64,000 nucleotides of DNA from Peptostreptococcaceae bacterium (GCA_902363255.1 CABIZO010000001.1:688821-752820); one strand, 5' to 3'. Counted from the first letter of the stretch, positions 9,402 through 17,460 are shown. The notes: generated by a model not told the origin, from the letters alone. A program made the numbers and translations.

Positions 9402-9442
9402 AAACCTCCTAGGAATATTAAATAATTATTCCAGGAGGTTAT
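9402..9442 (+). terminator. Terminator of the GlpA-like operon
   Basis: Stem AACCTCCT paired with AGGAGGTT with an AT-rich extension, followed by TTATTT. The remaining bases up to 9679 are AT-rich and hold only promoter-like sequence for the symporter. Confidence 0.7.
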
Positions 9443-9679
9443 TTATTTTAAGTTGTGTTTTATTTAGCAAATTAGATAAATCTTTTAGAAATAAATAATT
9501 TAATTTTATAAAATATTATCTTTCTTTTTTCAAGTGAAGTGAACAATTATAATTGTAATTACTATAATAGTAATAAAATAAATTTAATTTATAGAGGTGA
9601 TTAGGTAGAAGTGATTAAAAAATTTATAAATTAATCAATAATCGGCATAAAAATTTTTATTAAATAAAGGAGATGTAAC

Positions 9680-10935
9680 ATGAAATCGTTATGGGCAAAT
9701 TATAAACTCTTAATAATATTATTAGTATCCATAATAATAGGTGGAGTTATTGGAGGATTTATGGGAGAGCAAGCTACAATATTTAAGCCTGTGGGAGATT
9801 TATTTCTAAATTTATTATTTATGACATTAGTGCCTTTAGTATTTTTTAGTGTTGCTTCAGCCATAGCAAATATGGGAGAGATGAAGAGATTAGGAAATAT
9901 TTTAAAAAGTATTATTATAGTATTTTTAATTACAGCGATTATATCAGGAATAATAACTTTAATAGGAGTTTTAATATTCAATCCAACAAAAGGATTAAAC
10001 TCACAAATGTTTGTTAGTTTAATGCAAACAGTAGAGGGTACGGCTGATGAACAAGTTGGAGTATTGCAGCAATTGGTTAATACTGTCACAGTACCTGATT
10101 TTTATAACTTACTATCAAAATTAAATATGCTTCAATTAATATTATTCTCTATAATATTTGGAATCGCAACAGCTATGGTGAGTGAAAATGGAAAAATTAT
10201 AGCAAACTTCTTACAAGTTGGTTCTGATGTTATGATGAAAATAATTGATTTAGTTATGAAGGTAGCTCCATTAGGTCTTGGGTGTTATTTTGCAACAATA
10301 GTTGGTGAACTAGGATCTCAGATAATATCAGGATATGCAAGGTCTTTTGAACTATATTTAATTTTAACAGTTGTTTTTTATTTTGGATTATTTTCTATCT
10401 ATGCTTTTATAGTTGGAGGAAAAGATGGAGTAAAGATTATTGGGCAAATATAATTCCACCAACGGTTACATCTCTAGCTACATGTTCTAGTGCAGCTTCT
10501 ATACCTGTAAACCTAGATGCATCTAAAAAAATGAATGTTCCAAATGACATAGAAGAAACAGTTATACCACTAGGGGTAAATATTCATAAGGATGGGTCGG
10601 TAATCGGAGGAGTATTAAAAATTACTTTCTTATTTGGAATACTTGGTTACAATATGACAAGTATATCATCTATAATTTCCATAATCGTAGTAGCATTTTT
10701 AGTAGGTACAGTTATGGGAGCTATTCCAGGTGGTGGCATGATAGCAGAAATGTTAATAATTACTATATTCGGATTTTCAATAGAATTTTTACCTATCATA
10801 GCTTTTATAACTACTATAATAGATGCTCCAGCTACAGTGCTAAATACAACTTCAAATACAGCATGTTCTATGATGGTTACTAGGTTAGTGGAAGGCAAAG
10901 ACTGGATAAAAAATAATTTAAAATCGGAAGTATAA
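9680..10935 (+). pseudogene. Dicarboxylate/amino acid:cation symporter, interrupted by a one-base frameshift
   Basis: The two ORFs 9680-10453 and 10531-10935 are one DAACS (GltP/DctA-type) symporter of about 419 aa. The first part holds TM1-6. The frame breaks at about 10439-10441, where ATTATTGGG should read ATTATTTGG, so one T is missing. Reading from the TGG at 10441 restores IIPPTVTSLATCSSAAS (the Ser-rich hairpin), the IPGGGMIAEM segment and DAPATVLNTTSN (the substrate-binding TM8). Ribosome site AAAGGAGATGTAACATG is good. Either the gene is recently inactivated or the sequence contains an error; all family motifs are otherwise intact. It follows the GlpA-like operon but is separately terminated. 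Confidence 0.8.
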
Positions 10936-10955
10936 AAATATATTTATATTAAAAA

Positions 10956-11004
10956 ATGGTGTCTCTTTTAATAAAATAAAAATTATTGTGAGGCACCATC
11001 TTTT
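10956..11004 (+). terminator. Terminator of the symporter gene
   Basis: Stem ATGGTGTCT/AGGCACCAT (one G-T pair) with a 26-nt AT-rich loop, followed by CTTTTATATTT. Confidence 0.65.
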
Positions 11005-11058
11005 ATATTTAATAAATTTTTAGCAAAGTGAAAATTCTATTTATATGTTAAGGACTTA

Positions 11059-11838
11059 TTATTTTTGAGTAGAATTAACATCTATATATTGGCTATAAAC
11101 ATATCCAGTTCCATTTTTGTATTGGATTTTATACCATCCATAAGTAGTTTTTGATAATATAGTCACTTTAGTATTTTTATTTAAAATACCTAATTTATCA
11201 TAGCTAGTAGAAGCACCTTTTCTTACATATACAGCATGATTTACAACACCTTTTTTAGGATACTTATCTTCTTTATTGTTACTATTAGTAATAGTTATAT
11301 ATTGACCAGAAACATATCCATACCCACCATTAAATTTTATTTTATACCAATTGTTAGAAGTTTTAGCTACTATAGTTACTTTAGCATTTTTCTTTAATGT
11401 ACCGAGTTTAGTATAATTAGTAGAAGAGCCTTTTCTTACATATACAGCAGTTTTAGCAGTACCTGTTGCAGAATAAGCGATGTCTTCTTTTTTATCATTA
11501 TTAGATTTTATTGTAACATATTGGCTATAAACATATGCATATCCATTACTATTCTTAATTTTGTACCATCCATTAGACGATTTAGCTACTATTGTAATTT
11601 TTGTACCTTTTTTTAAAGTAGATAGTCTAGTATAGTTAGTTCCAGGTCCTTTTCTCATAGAAACATTAGAGCATATTGTACCAGTTGCTCTGTAAGCGGT
11701 ATTCTTAATTGTTGCAGCATAAACATTTGTGACAGTATTACTATTATAGTCTGACAAGTCTGCCATAGATACTCCACCTAAACAAAGTATGGAAGTTAAT
11801 CCAGTTACCATAAATTTTTTTAATACATTGTATTTCAT
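11059..11838 (-). CDS. Secreted protein with three SH3b domains
   Basis: A 259-aa exported protein: signal peptide (KKFMVTGLTSILCLGG), then three bacterial SH3 domains of about 60 residues, each with the VRKGP(G/S)xxYxKLGxLKK...WYKIK...GYVxxQYI pattern. There is no enzymatic domain. SH3b domains usually bind peptidoglycan or peptide stems, so a cell-wall-associated binding protein is likely. The frame extends 48 nt upstream, but GAGGGGG lies 8 nt before the ATG at 11838 and the signal peptide starts there. It is a close paralogue of the next gene. Confidence 0.85.
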   Translation of the reverse strand: MKYNVLKKFMVTGLTSILCLGGVSMADLSDYNSNTVTNVYAATIKNTAYRATGTICSNVSMRKGPGTNYTRLSTLKKGTKITIVAKSSNGWYKIKNSNGYAYVYSQYVTIKSNNDKKEDIAYSATGTAKTAVYVRKGSSTNYTKLGTLKKNAKVTIVAKTSNNWYKIKFNGGYGYVSGQYITITNSNNKEDKYPKKGVVNHAVYVRKGASTSYDKLGILNKNTKVTILSKTTYGWYKIQYKNGTGYVYSQYIDVNSTQK

Positions 11839-12036
11839 AATAAATACCCCCTCTAAACTTATTAGATTTATTATTATTTTAAACAATATAATTCTAGCAC
11901 TAAAACTATTTAATTATTTAGAAATAGTTAGATTGTAAATAAATAGTAATTATATGGTCTAGAAAAAGAAACAAATAGTAACAAAATGTAAAACTAAAAT
12001 AAATTTAAGTTTTAAAGCGAGGGTTGTTTTAATGTA

Positions 12037-13242
12037 TTATAAAAGTTTTACATATTCACCATAAATATATCCATAACTATTGTTATATTTTATTTTACGC
12101 CAACCGTTGGCAGTCATAGCAACAATTTCTACTTTATCATTTTTCTTTAAAGAACCTATTTTTTCATACTCAGTACCAGGACCTTTTCTAACATTAAGAT
12201 TAGATGTAATATAAGCATGTGAATCATATTTGAATTCCAAATCACCAACTTCAGTAATATTTATATACTGACCAGAAACATAAGCAAATCCATAATCAAA
12301 GAGAATTTTATACCAATTATTAGATGTTTTAGATACAATAACAACTTCACTATCCTTTTTTAAAGATCCAACTTTAGCATAAGTAGTACTAGGACCTTTC
12401 CTAACATTAAGACTATCTGTAGTAACACCAGTCGCGTAGTAAATAGTTTCGCTTTCTTCATCTATGTTATTACTTATATTTATATATTGACTAGAAACAT
12501 AAGCGTACCCACTATTAAATTTAATTTTGTACCAGTTATTAGACGTTTTAGCTACAATAGTAACCTTGCTATTTTTCTCCAAATAACCAATTTTATTATA
12601 AGTAGTATTAGGACCTTTTCTAACATTAAGATTTGAAGTAGCTGTTCCAGTTGCAGAATATGAAGTTTCTTGGATAGAAGGTTTAGTAGTATTAAGAGAT
12701 ATATATTGACTAGAGACATAAGCATATCCACTATTAAATTTAACTTTGTACCAGTTATTAGATGTTTTAGCTATAATAGTAACTTTGCTATCTTTTTTTA
12801 AAGACCCAATTTTAGCATAAGTAGTATTAGGACCTTTTCTAACATTAAGATTTGAAGTAACTGTTCCAGTTGCAGAATATGAAGTTTCTTGGATAGAAGG
12901 CTTAGTATTGTTAAGAGTTATATATTGACTAGAAACATACCCGTCACCATTTTTATATTTGATTTTGTACCACCCATTTGAGGATTTAGCAATGATAGTT
13001 ACACTTGTACCTTTTTTCAAAGTAGTAATCTTAGTGTAGCTTGTTGCAGGACCTTTTCTTAAAGATAAATTAACATTAGTTTTTCCAGTTGCAGAATATG
13101 CAGTGTCTTTAATTGTAACAGCGTAAGAAGTATTTAGTGTCTTAGCATTATTTGTAGTTAAATTACCTATAAATACTCCACTTACAGGAACTGTAGATAT
13201 TAAGCCTGTAATCATAATTTTTTTTAAAATGTTATTTTTCAT
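12037..13242 (-). CDS. Secreted protein with five SH3b domains
   Basis: A 401-aa exported protein: signal peptide (KKIMITGLISTVPVSG), then five SH3b repeats with linkers such as TTKPSIQETSYSATG. Repeats 2 and 3 are nearly identical in protein and DNA (about 12600-12930), indicating a recent tandem duplication or gene conversion. Like its neighbour it has no catalytic domain; it may bind the cell wall in a multivalent way or compete with SH3b-containing lysins. AGGGGAG precedes the ATG at 13242; the longer ORF start is not supported by a ribosome site. Confidence 0.86.
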   Translation of the reverse strand: MKNNILKKIMITGLISTVPVSGVFIGNLTTNNAKTLNTSYAVTIKDTAYSATGKTNVNLSLRKGPATSYTKITTLKKGTSVTIIAKSSNGWYKIKYKNGDGYVSSQYITLNNTKPSIQETSYSATGTVTSNLNVRKGPNTTYAKIGSLKKDSKVTIIAKTSNNWYKVKFNSGYAYVSSQYISLNTTKPSIQETSYSATGTATSNLNVRKGPNTTYNKIGYLEKNSKVTIVAKTSNNWYKIKFNSGYAYVSSQYINISNNIDEESETIYYATGVTTDSLNVRKGPSTTYAKVGSLKKDSEVVIVSKTSNNWYKILFDYGFAYVSGQYINITEVGDLEFKYDSHAYITSNLNVRKGPGTEYEKIGSLKKNDKVEIVAMTANGWRKIKYNNSYGYIYGEYVKLL

Positions 13243-13484
13243 AATTACTCCCCTTGTATATTTTATAAGATTTATTACTTTAAACATATATATTCTAACA
13301 TTTATATACATTATTTTCCATAAATGTTACGGGATTGAAATATATCTAAATACAAATAAATATATATATGAGATTTGAGTTATTAAATATTTCGTATTAT
13401 AATGATATAATCTTTATTTAATTTGCTTTATAATAAAAGTAAATAATGTATTAAAAAATTATGTGAAACTAGAGGTATAACAAA

Positions 13485-14285
13485 ATGAAAGGTGTAATTA
13501 CGATAGCTTATAATAATTTAGATAAATCCATAGAAACAAAGAATATATTAATAGAAAAACTTAATAGAGTAGGATTTCAAGTTAGTGAGAACATGGAGGA
13601 AAACACCGAACTTATAATATCCATAGGAGGAGATGGATCTTTTTTACAGACTATACATAAGTTTAAATTTTCACAAATACCAGCTATAGCTATAAACACT
13701 GGTCATTTAGGTTTTTTTGCAGAGCTTTCTCCAGATAAAATAGATAAATTTATTCAATCGTACATAAATAAAGAATATTTTATTCAACAGCTTTATCCAT
13801 TGGAAGCTAAAATATGTACAAAGGAAAAATCTATAAAAATAAGTGCAGTAAATGAAATTGTAATAAAAAATATTCAATCAAGAACAGTTCACTTAGATTT
13901 ACAAGTAGATGGAATGAAAATAGAACATTTTAGTGGAGATGGAATGTTAATATCAACACCAATTGGTTCAACAGCATATAATTATTCTGCAGGAGGAAGT
14001 ATAGTTGATCCAAAACTTGACTTATTTCAGTTAACACCTATAGCACCTATGAATACAAATGCTTATAGATCGTTTACTTCAAGTATTATATTACCAACAA
14101 CATCAGTGATATCAATAAGTCCAGAATTTGAATTTGAAGATTCAATACTAATAGTTATAGATGGGACGCAATATAAGTATACTCAAATTGAGGAAGTAAA
14201 AATATATAAATCTAATTATAAGTTGAATTTATTAAGATTAAATGGATATGAATTTTGGAATAGAGTATCAGAGAAATTTTTATAA
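13485..14285 (+). CDS. nadK: NAD kinase
   Basis: ATP- or polyphosphate-dependent NAD kinase making NADP; cytosolic; 266 aa, the normal length. The GGDGSFL motif (residues 48-54), NTGHLGFFAEL and the NAD-binding GSTAYNYSAGG are intact. AGAGGT lies 8 nt before the ATG. It is a single gene, divergent from the SH3b genes and ended by the hairpin at 14339. In clostridia nadK is often next to argR/recN; here it stands alone, so a second NAD kinase elsewhere in the genome is possible. Confidence 0.92.
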   Translation: MKGVITIAYNNLDKSIETKNILIEKLNRVGFQVSENMEENTELIISIGGDGSFLQTIHKFKFSQIPAIAINTGHLGFFAELSPDKIDKFIQSYINKEYFIQQLYPLEAKICTKEKSIKISAVNEIVIKNIQSRTVHLDLQVDGMKIEHFSGDGMLISTPIGSTAYNYSAGGSIVDPKLDLFQLTPIAPMNTNAYRSFTSSIILPTTSVISISPEFEFEDSILIVIDGTQYKYTQIEEVKIYKSNYKLNLLRLNGYEFWNRVSEKFL

Positions 14286-14338
14286 ATTAATAATATTATT
14301 TTGTAATAGGTTTTGCAACTTTAAGAGTTGTATTAAAT

Positions 14339-14377
14339 TGCCCCATAAATTAAGATGTTCTTAACTTTTGGGGCAGT
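14339..14377. terminator. Terminator between nadK and the convergent membrane-protein gene
   Basis: Stem TGCCCC/GGGGCA with an inner TTAAGA/TCTTAA pairing. The T-tract is weak. Confidence 0.6.
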
Positions 14378-14393
14378 GTTTATATATTTAAAA

Positions 14394-14723
14394 TTAATCT
14401 AAATCTTGTATATTCATTTTATTTATTTCATATTTTTTCTTATGTTTATTACGACAAGCATAGTAAATTGCCATTAGAATAATAGCAGGTACATTGTAAG
14501 CTATAAATACAATTGTAATTCCTATAAATATAGAAACATCAAGTGTTAATGCATTTAAAAGATAAATTAGTGATATTAAAATTGAAATTACAAAATTTAT
14601 ACCAGGAAGTATTAATCCTAGTTTTTTATTTTCCTTAGTAGATAAAAATATTTGTAAAAAAACTATTCCTACTAATATTCCTAAGAATATAATACTATTT
14701 GCTACTTGTAAAATTGGTCCCAT
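14394..14723 (-). CDS. Small membrane protein, partner of DUF2089 regulator
   Basis: A 109-aa protein with three hydrophobic segments (about residues 10-28, 36-58 and 65-88) and a basic C-terminal tail (CRNKHKKK). I do not recognise the family. The ATG at 14723 lies one base after the stop of the DUF2089 gene (TAA-T-ATG) with GGGGA about 9 nt upstream, so translation is coupled. A start at 14738 is possible but has no spacing to a ribosome site. DUF2089 regulators are often co-encoded with small membrane proteins, so the pair probably acts together, perhaps in envelope-stress control. Confidence 0.7.
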   Translation of the reverse strand: MGPILQVANSIIFLGILVGIVFLQIFLSTKENKKLGLILPGINFVISILISLIYLLNALTLDVSIFIGITIVFIAYNVPAIILMAIYYACRNKHKKKYEINKMNIQDLD

Positions 14724-14724
14724 A

Positions 14725-15021
14725 TTATTTTTCCCCATCCTTTATTTTTTTATATTCATTGATTAAAAGCTTAGCAGTTTCAAAATCTAATTTATCCTTA
14801 AGAGCTAATTGTTTAATAAGTGATATATATGGCTCACTAGGAGTTTTATCATTTAATTCAATTTTTTGGATAAGCTTATCAAGTCTAAGTCTTACAGTAG
14901 GATAAGTAACATTATAAATACTTGCAACTTCCTTTAGAGATCCTGAAGATAGGATAAATTTTTTTATAAAATTAATATCTTCATCATCTAAATTCTCTAG
15001 CCATTTTGGAATATTATCCAT
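14725..15021 (-). CDS. DUF2089-family HTH regulator
   Basis: A 98-aa putative transcription regulator. Its central helix-turn-helix reads GSLKEVASIYNVTYPTVRLR, the hallmark of DUF2089 C-terminal domains, preceded by an acidic helix (PKWLENLDDEDINFIKKF) and followed by a charged helix. The N-terminal zinc ribbon present in some DUF2089 proteins is absent. GGAGG lies 5 nt before the ATG at 15021; the ATG 12 nt upstream overlaps that site. A 16-bp-arm palindrome at 15048-15083 covers its probable -10 box and is a candidate autoregulatory operator. Confidence 0.8.
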   Translation of the reverse strand: MDNIPKWLENLDDEDINFIKKFILSSGSLKEVASIYNVTYPTVRLRLDKLIQKIELNDKTPSEPYISLIKQLALKDKLDFETAKLLINEYKKIKDGEK

Positions 15022-15047
15022 AATTACCTCCATTAAAAAAGAAATAT

Positions 15048-15083
15048 TTTAATAATATTAAAGCATACTTTAATTATATTAAA
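15048..15083 (-). promoter_or_regulatory. Promoter and candidate operator of the DUF2089 operon
   Basis: Inverted repeat TTTAATAATATTAAAG - CATA - CTTTAATTATATTAAA (14 of 16 positions pair). On the minus strand a TTGTTT-N17-TATAAT promoter has its -10 (15074-15079) inside the right arm. Repression by the DUF2089 protein itself is an inference. Confidence 0.5.
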
Positions 15084-15135
15084 AAATAAATTAAAAAACA
15101 ATAAATAAAATTAAAAAGAAATGAAAAGTAATAAA

Positions 15136-15179
15136 TGATAATAATTATCATTTACAAAATAATATCATTATGGTAAAAT
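15136..15179 (+). promoter_or_regulatory. Fur box and sigma-A promoter of a small RNA
   Basis: The 15-bp sequence at 15136-15150 (TGATAATAATTATCA) is a perfect 7-1-7 palindrome identical to the Bacillus Fur consensus. It abuts a promoter TTTACA (15151-15156), 17-bp spacer, TAAAAT (15174-15179). A bound Fur dimer would cover the -35. The next start-associated signal is a terminator 130 bp downstream, with no ORF between. Confidence 0.75.
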
Positions 15180-15185
15180 ATAATC

Positions 15186-15345
15186 AAAGTTGAAAAACAG
15201 AAGACTTGAGCATAAAATAATTTACCATAAAAGCCATAAAAACACCTTAATATTATGTGAAATGTCTTATACTTAATTTTTAACTTTTAAATTACTCTTA
15301 ATTGTTAAAAAGAATCTGGGAGTCTGCACCCAGATTCTTTTTTGT
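15186..15345 (+). ncRNA. Candidate Fur-repressed small RNA, about 160 nt
   Basis: Predicted from signals only: promoter with consensus Fur box (15136-15179), start near 15186, no usable reading frame (the two ATG codons are followed by stops within four codons), and a strong Rho-independent terminator at 15310-15343 (stem AAGAATCTGGG/CCCAGATTCTT, then TTTTTT). An A-rich, unstructured-looking 5' part contains GCCATAAAAACACC, which could pair with a ribosome site. By analogy with RyhB and FsrA it could spare iron during limitation. It could alternatively be an attenuated leader of rpsD, but rpsD has its own promoter downstream of the terminator. Confidence 0.6.
15310..15343 (+). terminator. Terminator of the candidate small RNA
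   Basis: 11-bp GC-containing stem AAGAATCTGGG/CCCAGATTCTT, 8-nt loop, six-T tract. No protein gene lies upstream on this strand for more than 1 kb. Confidence 0.85.
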
Positions 15346-15403
15346 CTAAAAATTTATAAGAGAAGGTGAAATAATATTTTTACATAGAAATAAGAAACTA
15401 ACT

Positions 15404-15446
15404 GCTAATGAAAATCATTTACAATTAATTTCTTCAGTGATATAAT
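15404..15446 (+). promoter_or_regulatory. rpsD promoter overlapped by a Fur-like box
   Basis: Sigma-A promoter TTTACA (15418-15423), 17-bp spacer, TATAAT (15441-15446). A Fur-like sequence at 15404-15422 matches the 19-bp enterobacterial Fur consensus at 15 positions and runs into the -35. The layout repeats that of the small-RNA promoter (box ending ATCATTTACA). Confidence 0.6.
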
Positions 15447-15458
15447 AATCTTGGCTTT

Positions 15459-15493
15459 AAAAATTATCGCGGCAAATAATAATTTTTAAGGAG
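15459..15493 (+). promoter_or_regulatory. Stem-loop abutting the rpsD ribosome-binding site
   Basis: Perfect 9-bp stem AAAAATTAT/ATAATTTTT with an 11-nt loop containing CGCGGC, immediately followed by AAGGAG (15488-15493). The position suits translational control, for example feedback by S4, but this is an inference. Confidence 0.45.
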
Positions 15494-15502
15494 ATTAAAG
15501 CA

Positions 15503-16096
15503 ATGGCAAAAATGATGGGACCAAGATTTAAACAATGTAGAAGATTAGGACTAAATGTATGTGGACATCCTAAAGCAATGGACAGGGCAGTAAAAGGAAC
15601 TTCTAGAGCAGATAAAAAACTTTCACCTTATGGACTTCAATTATTAGAAAAGCAAAGATTAAGAGCTTACTATGGAGTATTAGAAAAGCAATTTAGAAAT
15701 TACTACAAAAAAGCTGAAAAATCTAAAGAATCTACAGGGGTAGCATTAATTCAAATGTTAGAATGTAGATTAGACAATGTGGTTTATAGATTAGGTTTAG
15801 CAAACTCTATAAGACAAGCACGTCAAATGGTTGTTCATGGACATATATTAGTTAATGGGAAAAAAGTAGATATTCCTTCATTCTCAGTAAGTGTAGGTGA
15901 TATTGTATCTCTAAGAGAAAAATCTAGAAACAATGAAATGTTTAAAGCTAACTTCCAAGAAAGAGCACTAGTAGTATATCCTTATTTAGCAAAGGATGAA
16001 CAAAACTTTGCAGGTACACTTATTAAAATGCCTGAAAGAAATGAGGTACCAATAGAAATAAATGAAATACTAATAGTAGAGTTTTACTCAAAATAA
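15503..16096 (+). CDS. rpsD: Ribosomal protein S4, stand-alone paralogue
   Basis: A 197-aa S4: N-terminal helical domain and an S4 RNA-binding domain (MLECRLDNVVYRLGLANSIR then HGHILVNGKKVDIPS) ending in the normal LIVEFYSK. The four-cysteine zinc ribbon at the N-terminus of the main clostridial S4 is not present; only two Cys remain (C13 and C20 in FKQCRRLGLNVCG), so this is a C-minus type. It stands alone instead of in the rpsM-rpsK-rpsD-rpoA operon and has a Fur-like operator, suggesting a replacement protein made under metal limitation. Ribosome site AAGGAG is 9 nt from the ATG. Confidence 0.9.
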   Translation: MAKMMGPRFKQCRRLGLNVCGHPKAMDRAVKGTSRADKKLSPYGLQLLEKQRLRAYYGVLEKQFRNYYKKAEKSKESTGVALIQMLECRLDNVVYRLGLANSIRQARQMVVHGHILVNGKKVDIPSFSVSVGDIVSLREKSRNNEMFKANFQERALVVYPYLAKDEQNFAGTLIKMPERNEVPIEINEILIVEFYSK

Positions 16097-16106
16097 TAAG
16101 TAAATT

Positions 16107-16147
16107 AAAAGACTCAATAAGATCACATGTCTTATTGAGTCTTTTTT
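16107..16147 (+). terminator. rpsD terminator
   Basis: Perfect 16-bp stem (AAAAGACTCAATAAGA with its complement), 7-nt loop, T tract. Confidence 0.9.
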
Positions 16148-16305
16148 GTTTTAAATATTTTGAGCAAGGTCGTTACCTGAAATTTTATGTCATATACACA
16201 GTGGTTTAAAGTGGTAGCGAAGGCATCTCATTAGCCATATGAGTGAAGTGCATCCTTTTCTTTATTTTGGTAACAATAAGAAATATATATTTAAGGAGGT
16301 AAAAA

Positions 16306-16611
16306 ATGCAAAACGGAAATTTAAAATGTAACGCTACAAGTTGTGCCTTTAACCAAAGAATGGAGTGTAGTGCAGGAGCTATAAATATTAGGGGGGCTGA
16401 GGCTAAAACAACTGATGGAACTACTTGCTCTTCTTATGTAGACAGAAGTTCCAATTCATTTACAAATAGTGTAAACACTGTAAGAACAAATCCGAGTAAT
16501 ATAAGTTGTGAGGCTTGTAAATGTACATACAATGAAAATAAAAATTGCACTGCTGAAAATGTAAGAATAGATGCATATAAAGCATGCTGTGATACATTTA
16601 TCTGTGAGTAA
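16306..16611 (+). CDS. Protein with two DUF1540 domains
   Basis: A 101-aa cysteine-rich protein made of two DUF1540 repeats: LKCNATSCAFNQRMECSAGAI and ISCEACKCTYNENKNCTAEN, each ending in a further Cys cluster (TTCSSYV; ACCDTFIC). DUF1540 domains are small metal- or disulfide-stabilised modules common in spore-forming Firmicutes; function unestablished. TAAGGAGG lies 6 nt before the ATG. A 150-bp non-coding stretch separates it from rpsD; I see no clear promoter there. It opens the Cys-rich region that runs to 21.8 kb. Confidence 0.8.
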   Translation: MQNGNLKCNATSCAFNQRMECSAGAINIRGAEAKTTDGTTCSSYVDRSSNSFTNSVNTVRTNPSNISCEACKCTYNENKNCTAENVRIDAYKACCDTFICE

Positions 16612-16618
16612 AATAAGC

Positions 16619-16659
16619 AAAGGTCTGTCTTTAGAGTGTTCAAGATAGGCCTTTTTTTG
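16619..16659 (+). terminator. Terminator of the DUF1540 gene
   Basis: Stem AAAGGTCTGTCTT with AAGATAGGCCTTT (one G-T pair), then a T tract. Confidence 0.8.
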
Positions 16660-16733
16660 CTTTAAAAATTAATTGTGATACTTTCATGTAATTGAAAATT
16701 AATAAATTTTCTAATATATATTTTATAAAGAAT

Positions 16734-17432
16734 TTATATTTCATATTTGCTATAATAATTGCGAGTTTTACAAGAGTGTTTACTTATAGGTAAACAAGCA
16801 ACCATGTGCAAACCCAAACCGTAACTTATATAAACATTTCCAATAAAAGCATATATATCTAAGTGCTCATCGTAAATAGGTGAAAGAAAAATGAAATCTG
16901 GATTTACTATAGGCGTTAAATTATTTTCTAAATAAATTTTAACATTTCTAAATGTATTCTTATAATTATATATATTATTTTTTGCCACTAATATAGCCTC
17001 TATACAATCCTTTGACTTACCATGAACTTCAATAAATATAGGTTCACAACCATCTATATATGCAAATCCTTTTAAATTTAGATTAATAGACATATTTAAT
17101 CTTATAGATTCTGCTAGACTTAAAATAATTTTACTATTTTCTTCATTAGCTAGATTGAAATATTCTTCTTTTAAATAAAAGCTTTCATTTAGAGCATTTA
17201 AATCTGATTCAATTTTATGACCATTTAATAATATGTTTTTTTTTGATTCATATATATCATAGTTTAGATTAACTTCCTCAATTTTAATCTTTGAATTAGA
17301 AGGTAAAGGTAAAGAGTTAGTAATATTAAATGTCATTAAAAAATTAGAATTTATGTTTACGGCAGTTCTATCACTGCCAATCATCTTAGTTGTAGAATGA
17401 GTAGAATATTTATTATATTTAACATTATCCAC
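16734..17432 (-). CDS. Unknown protein, probably made late in sporulation
   Basis: A 232-aa soluble protein without signal peptide or membrane segments, beta-rich in appearance. The segment LPLPSNSKIKIEEVNLNYDI faintly recalls SPOCS (DUF3794) domains of spore morphogenetic proteins; this needs a profile search. It ends with a basic, Tyr-rich tail (SCKTRNYYSKYEI). GTG start at 17432 with AGGAGGGG 6 nt upstream. A sequence matching the sigma-K consensus exactly lies at 17461-17488. It is divergent from the Cys-rich operon, so I infer a mother-cell-expressed spore coat or exosporium protein. Confidence 0.65.
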   Translation of the reverse strand: MDNVKYNKYSTHSTTKMIGSDRTAVNINSNFLMTFNITNSLPLPSNSKIKIEEVNLNYDIYESKKNILLNGHKIESDLNALNESFYLKEEYFNLANEENSKIILSLAESIRLNMSINLNLKGFAYIDGCEPIFIEVHGKSKDCIEAILVAKNNIYNYKNTFRNVKIYLENNLTPIVNPDFIFLSPIYDEHLDIYAFIGNVYISYGLGLHMVACLPISKHSCKTRNYYSKYEI

Positions 17433-17460
17433 AAAAATCCCCTCCTATTAAGTATATATG

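Noticed and set aside
12600..12930. Near-identical DNA repeats considered as CRISPR or mobile repeats
   Set aside because: They are in-frame SH3b domain repeats of about 210 bp within one gene.
13380..13420. TATTATAATGATATAATC as a PerR/Fur box before nadK
   Set aside because: Poor symmetry; it reads as overlapping -10 elements common in this AT-rich genome.
15300..15345. Terminator as part of an S4-controlled rpsD attenuator
   Set aside because: A complete promoter (TTTACA-N17-TATAAT) for rpsD lies downstream of the terminator, so a separate small RNA is simpler; kept as an alternative.
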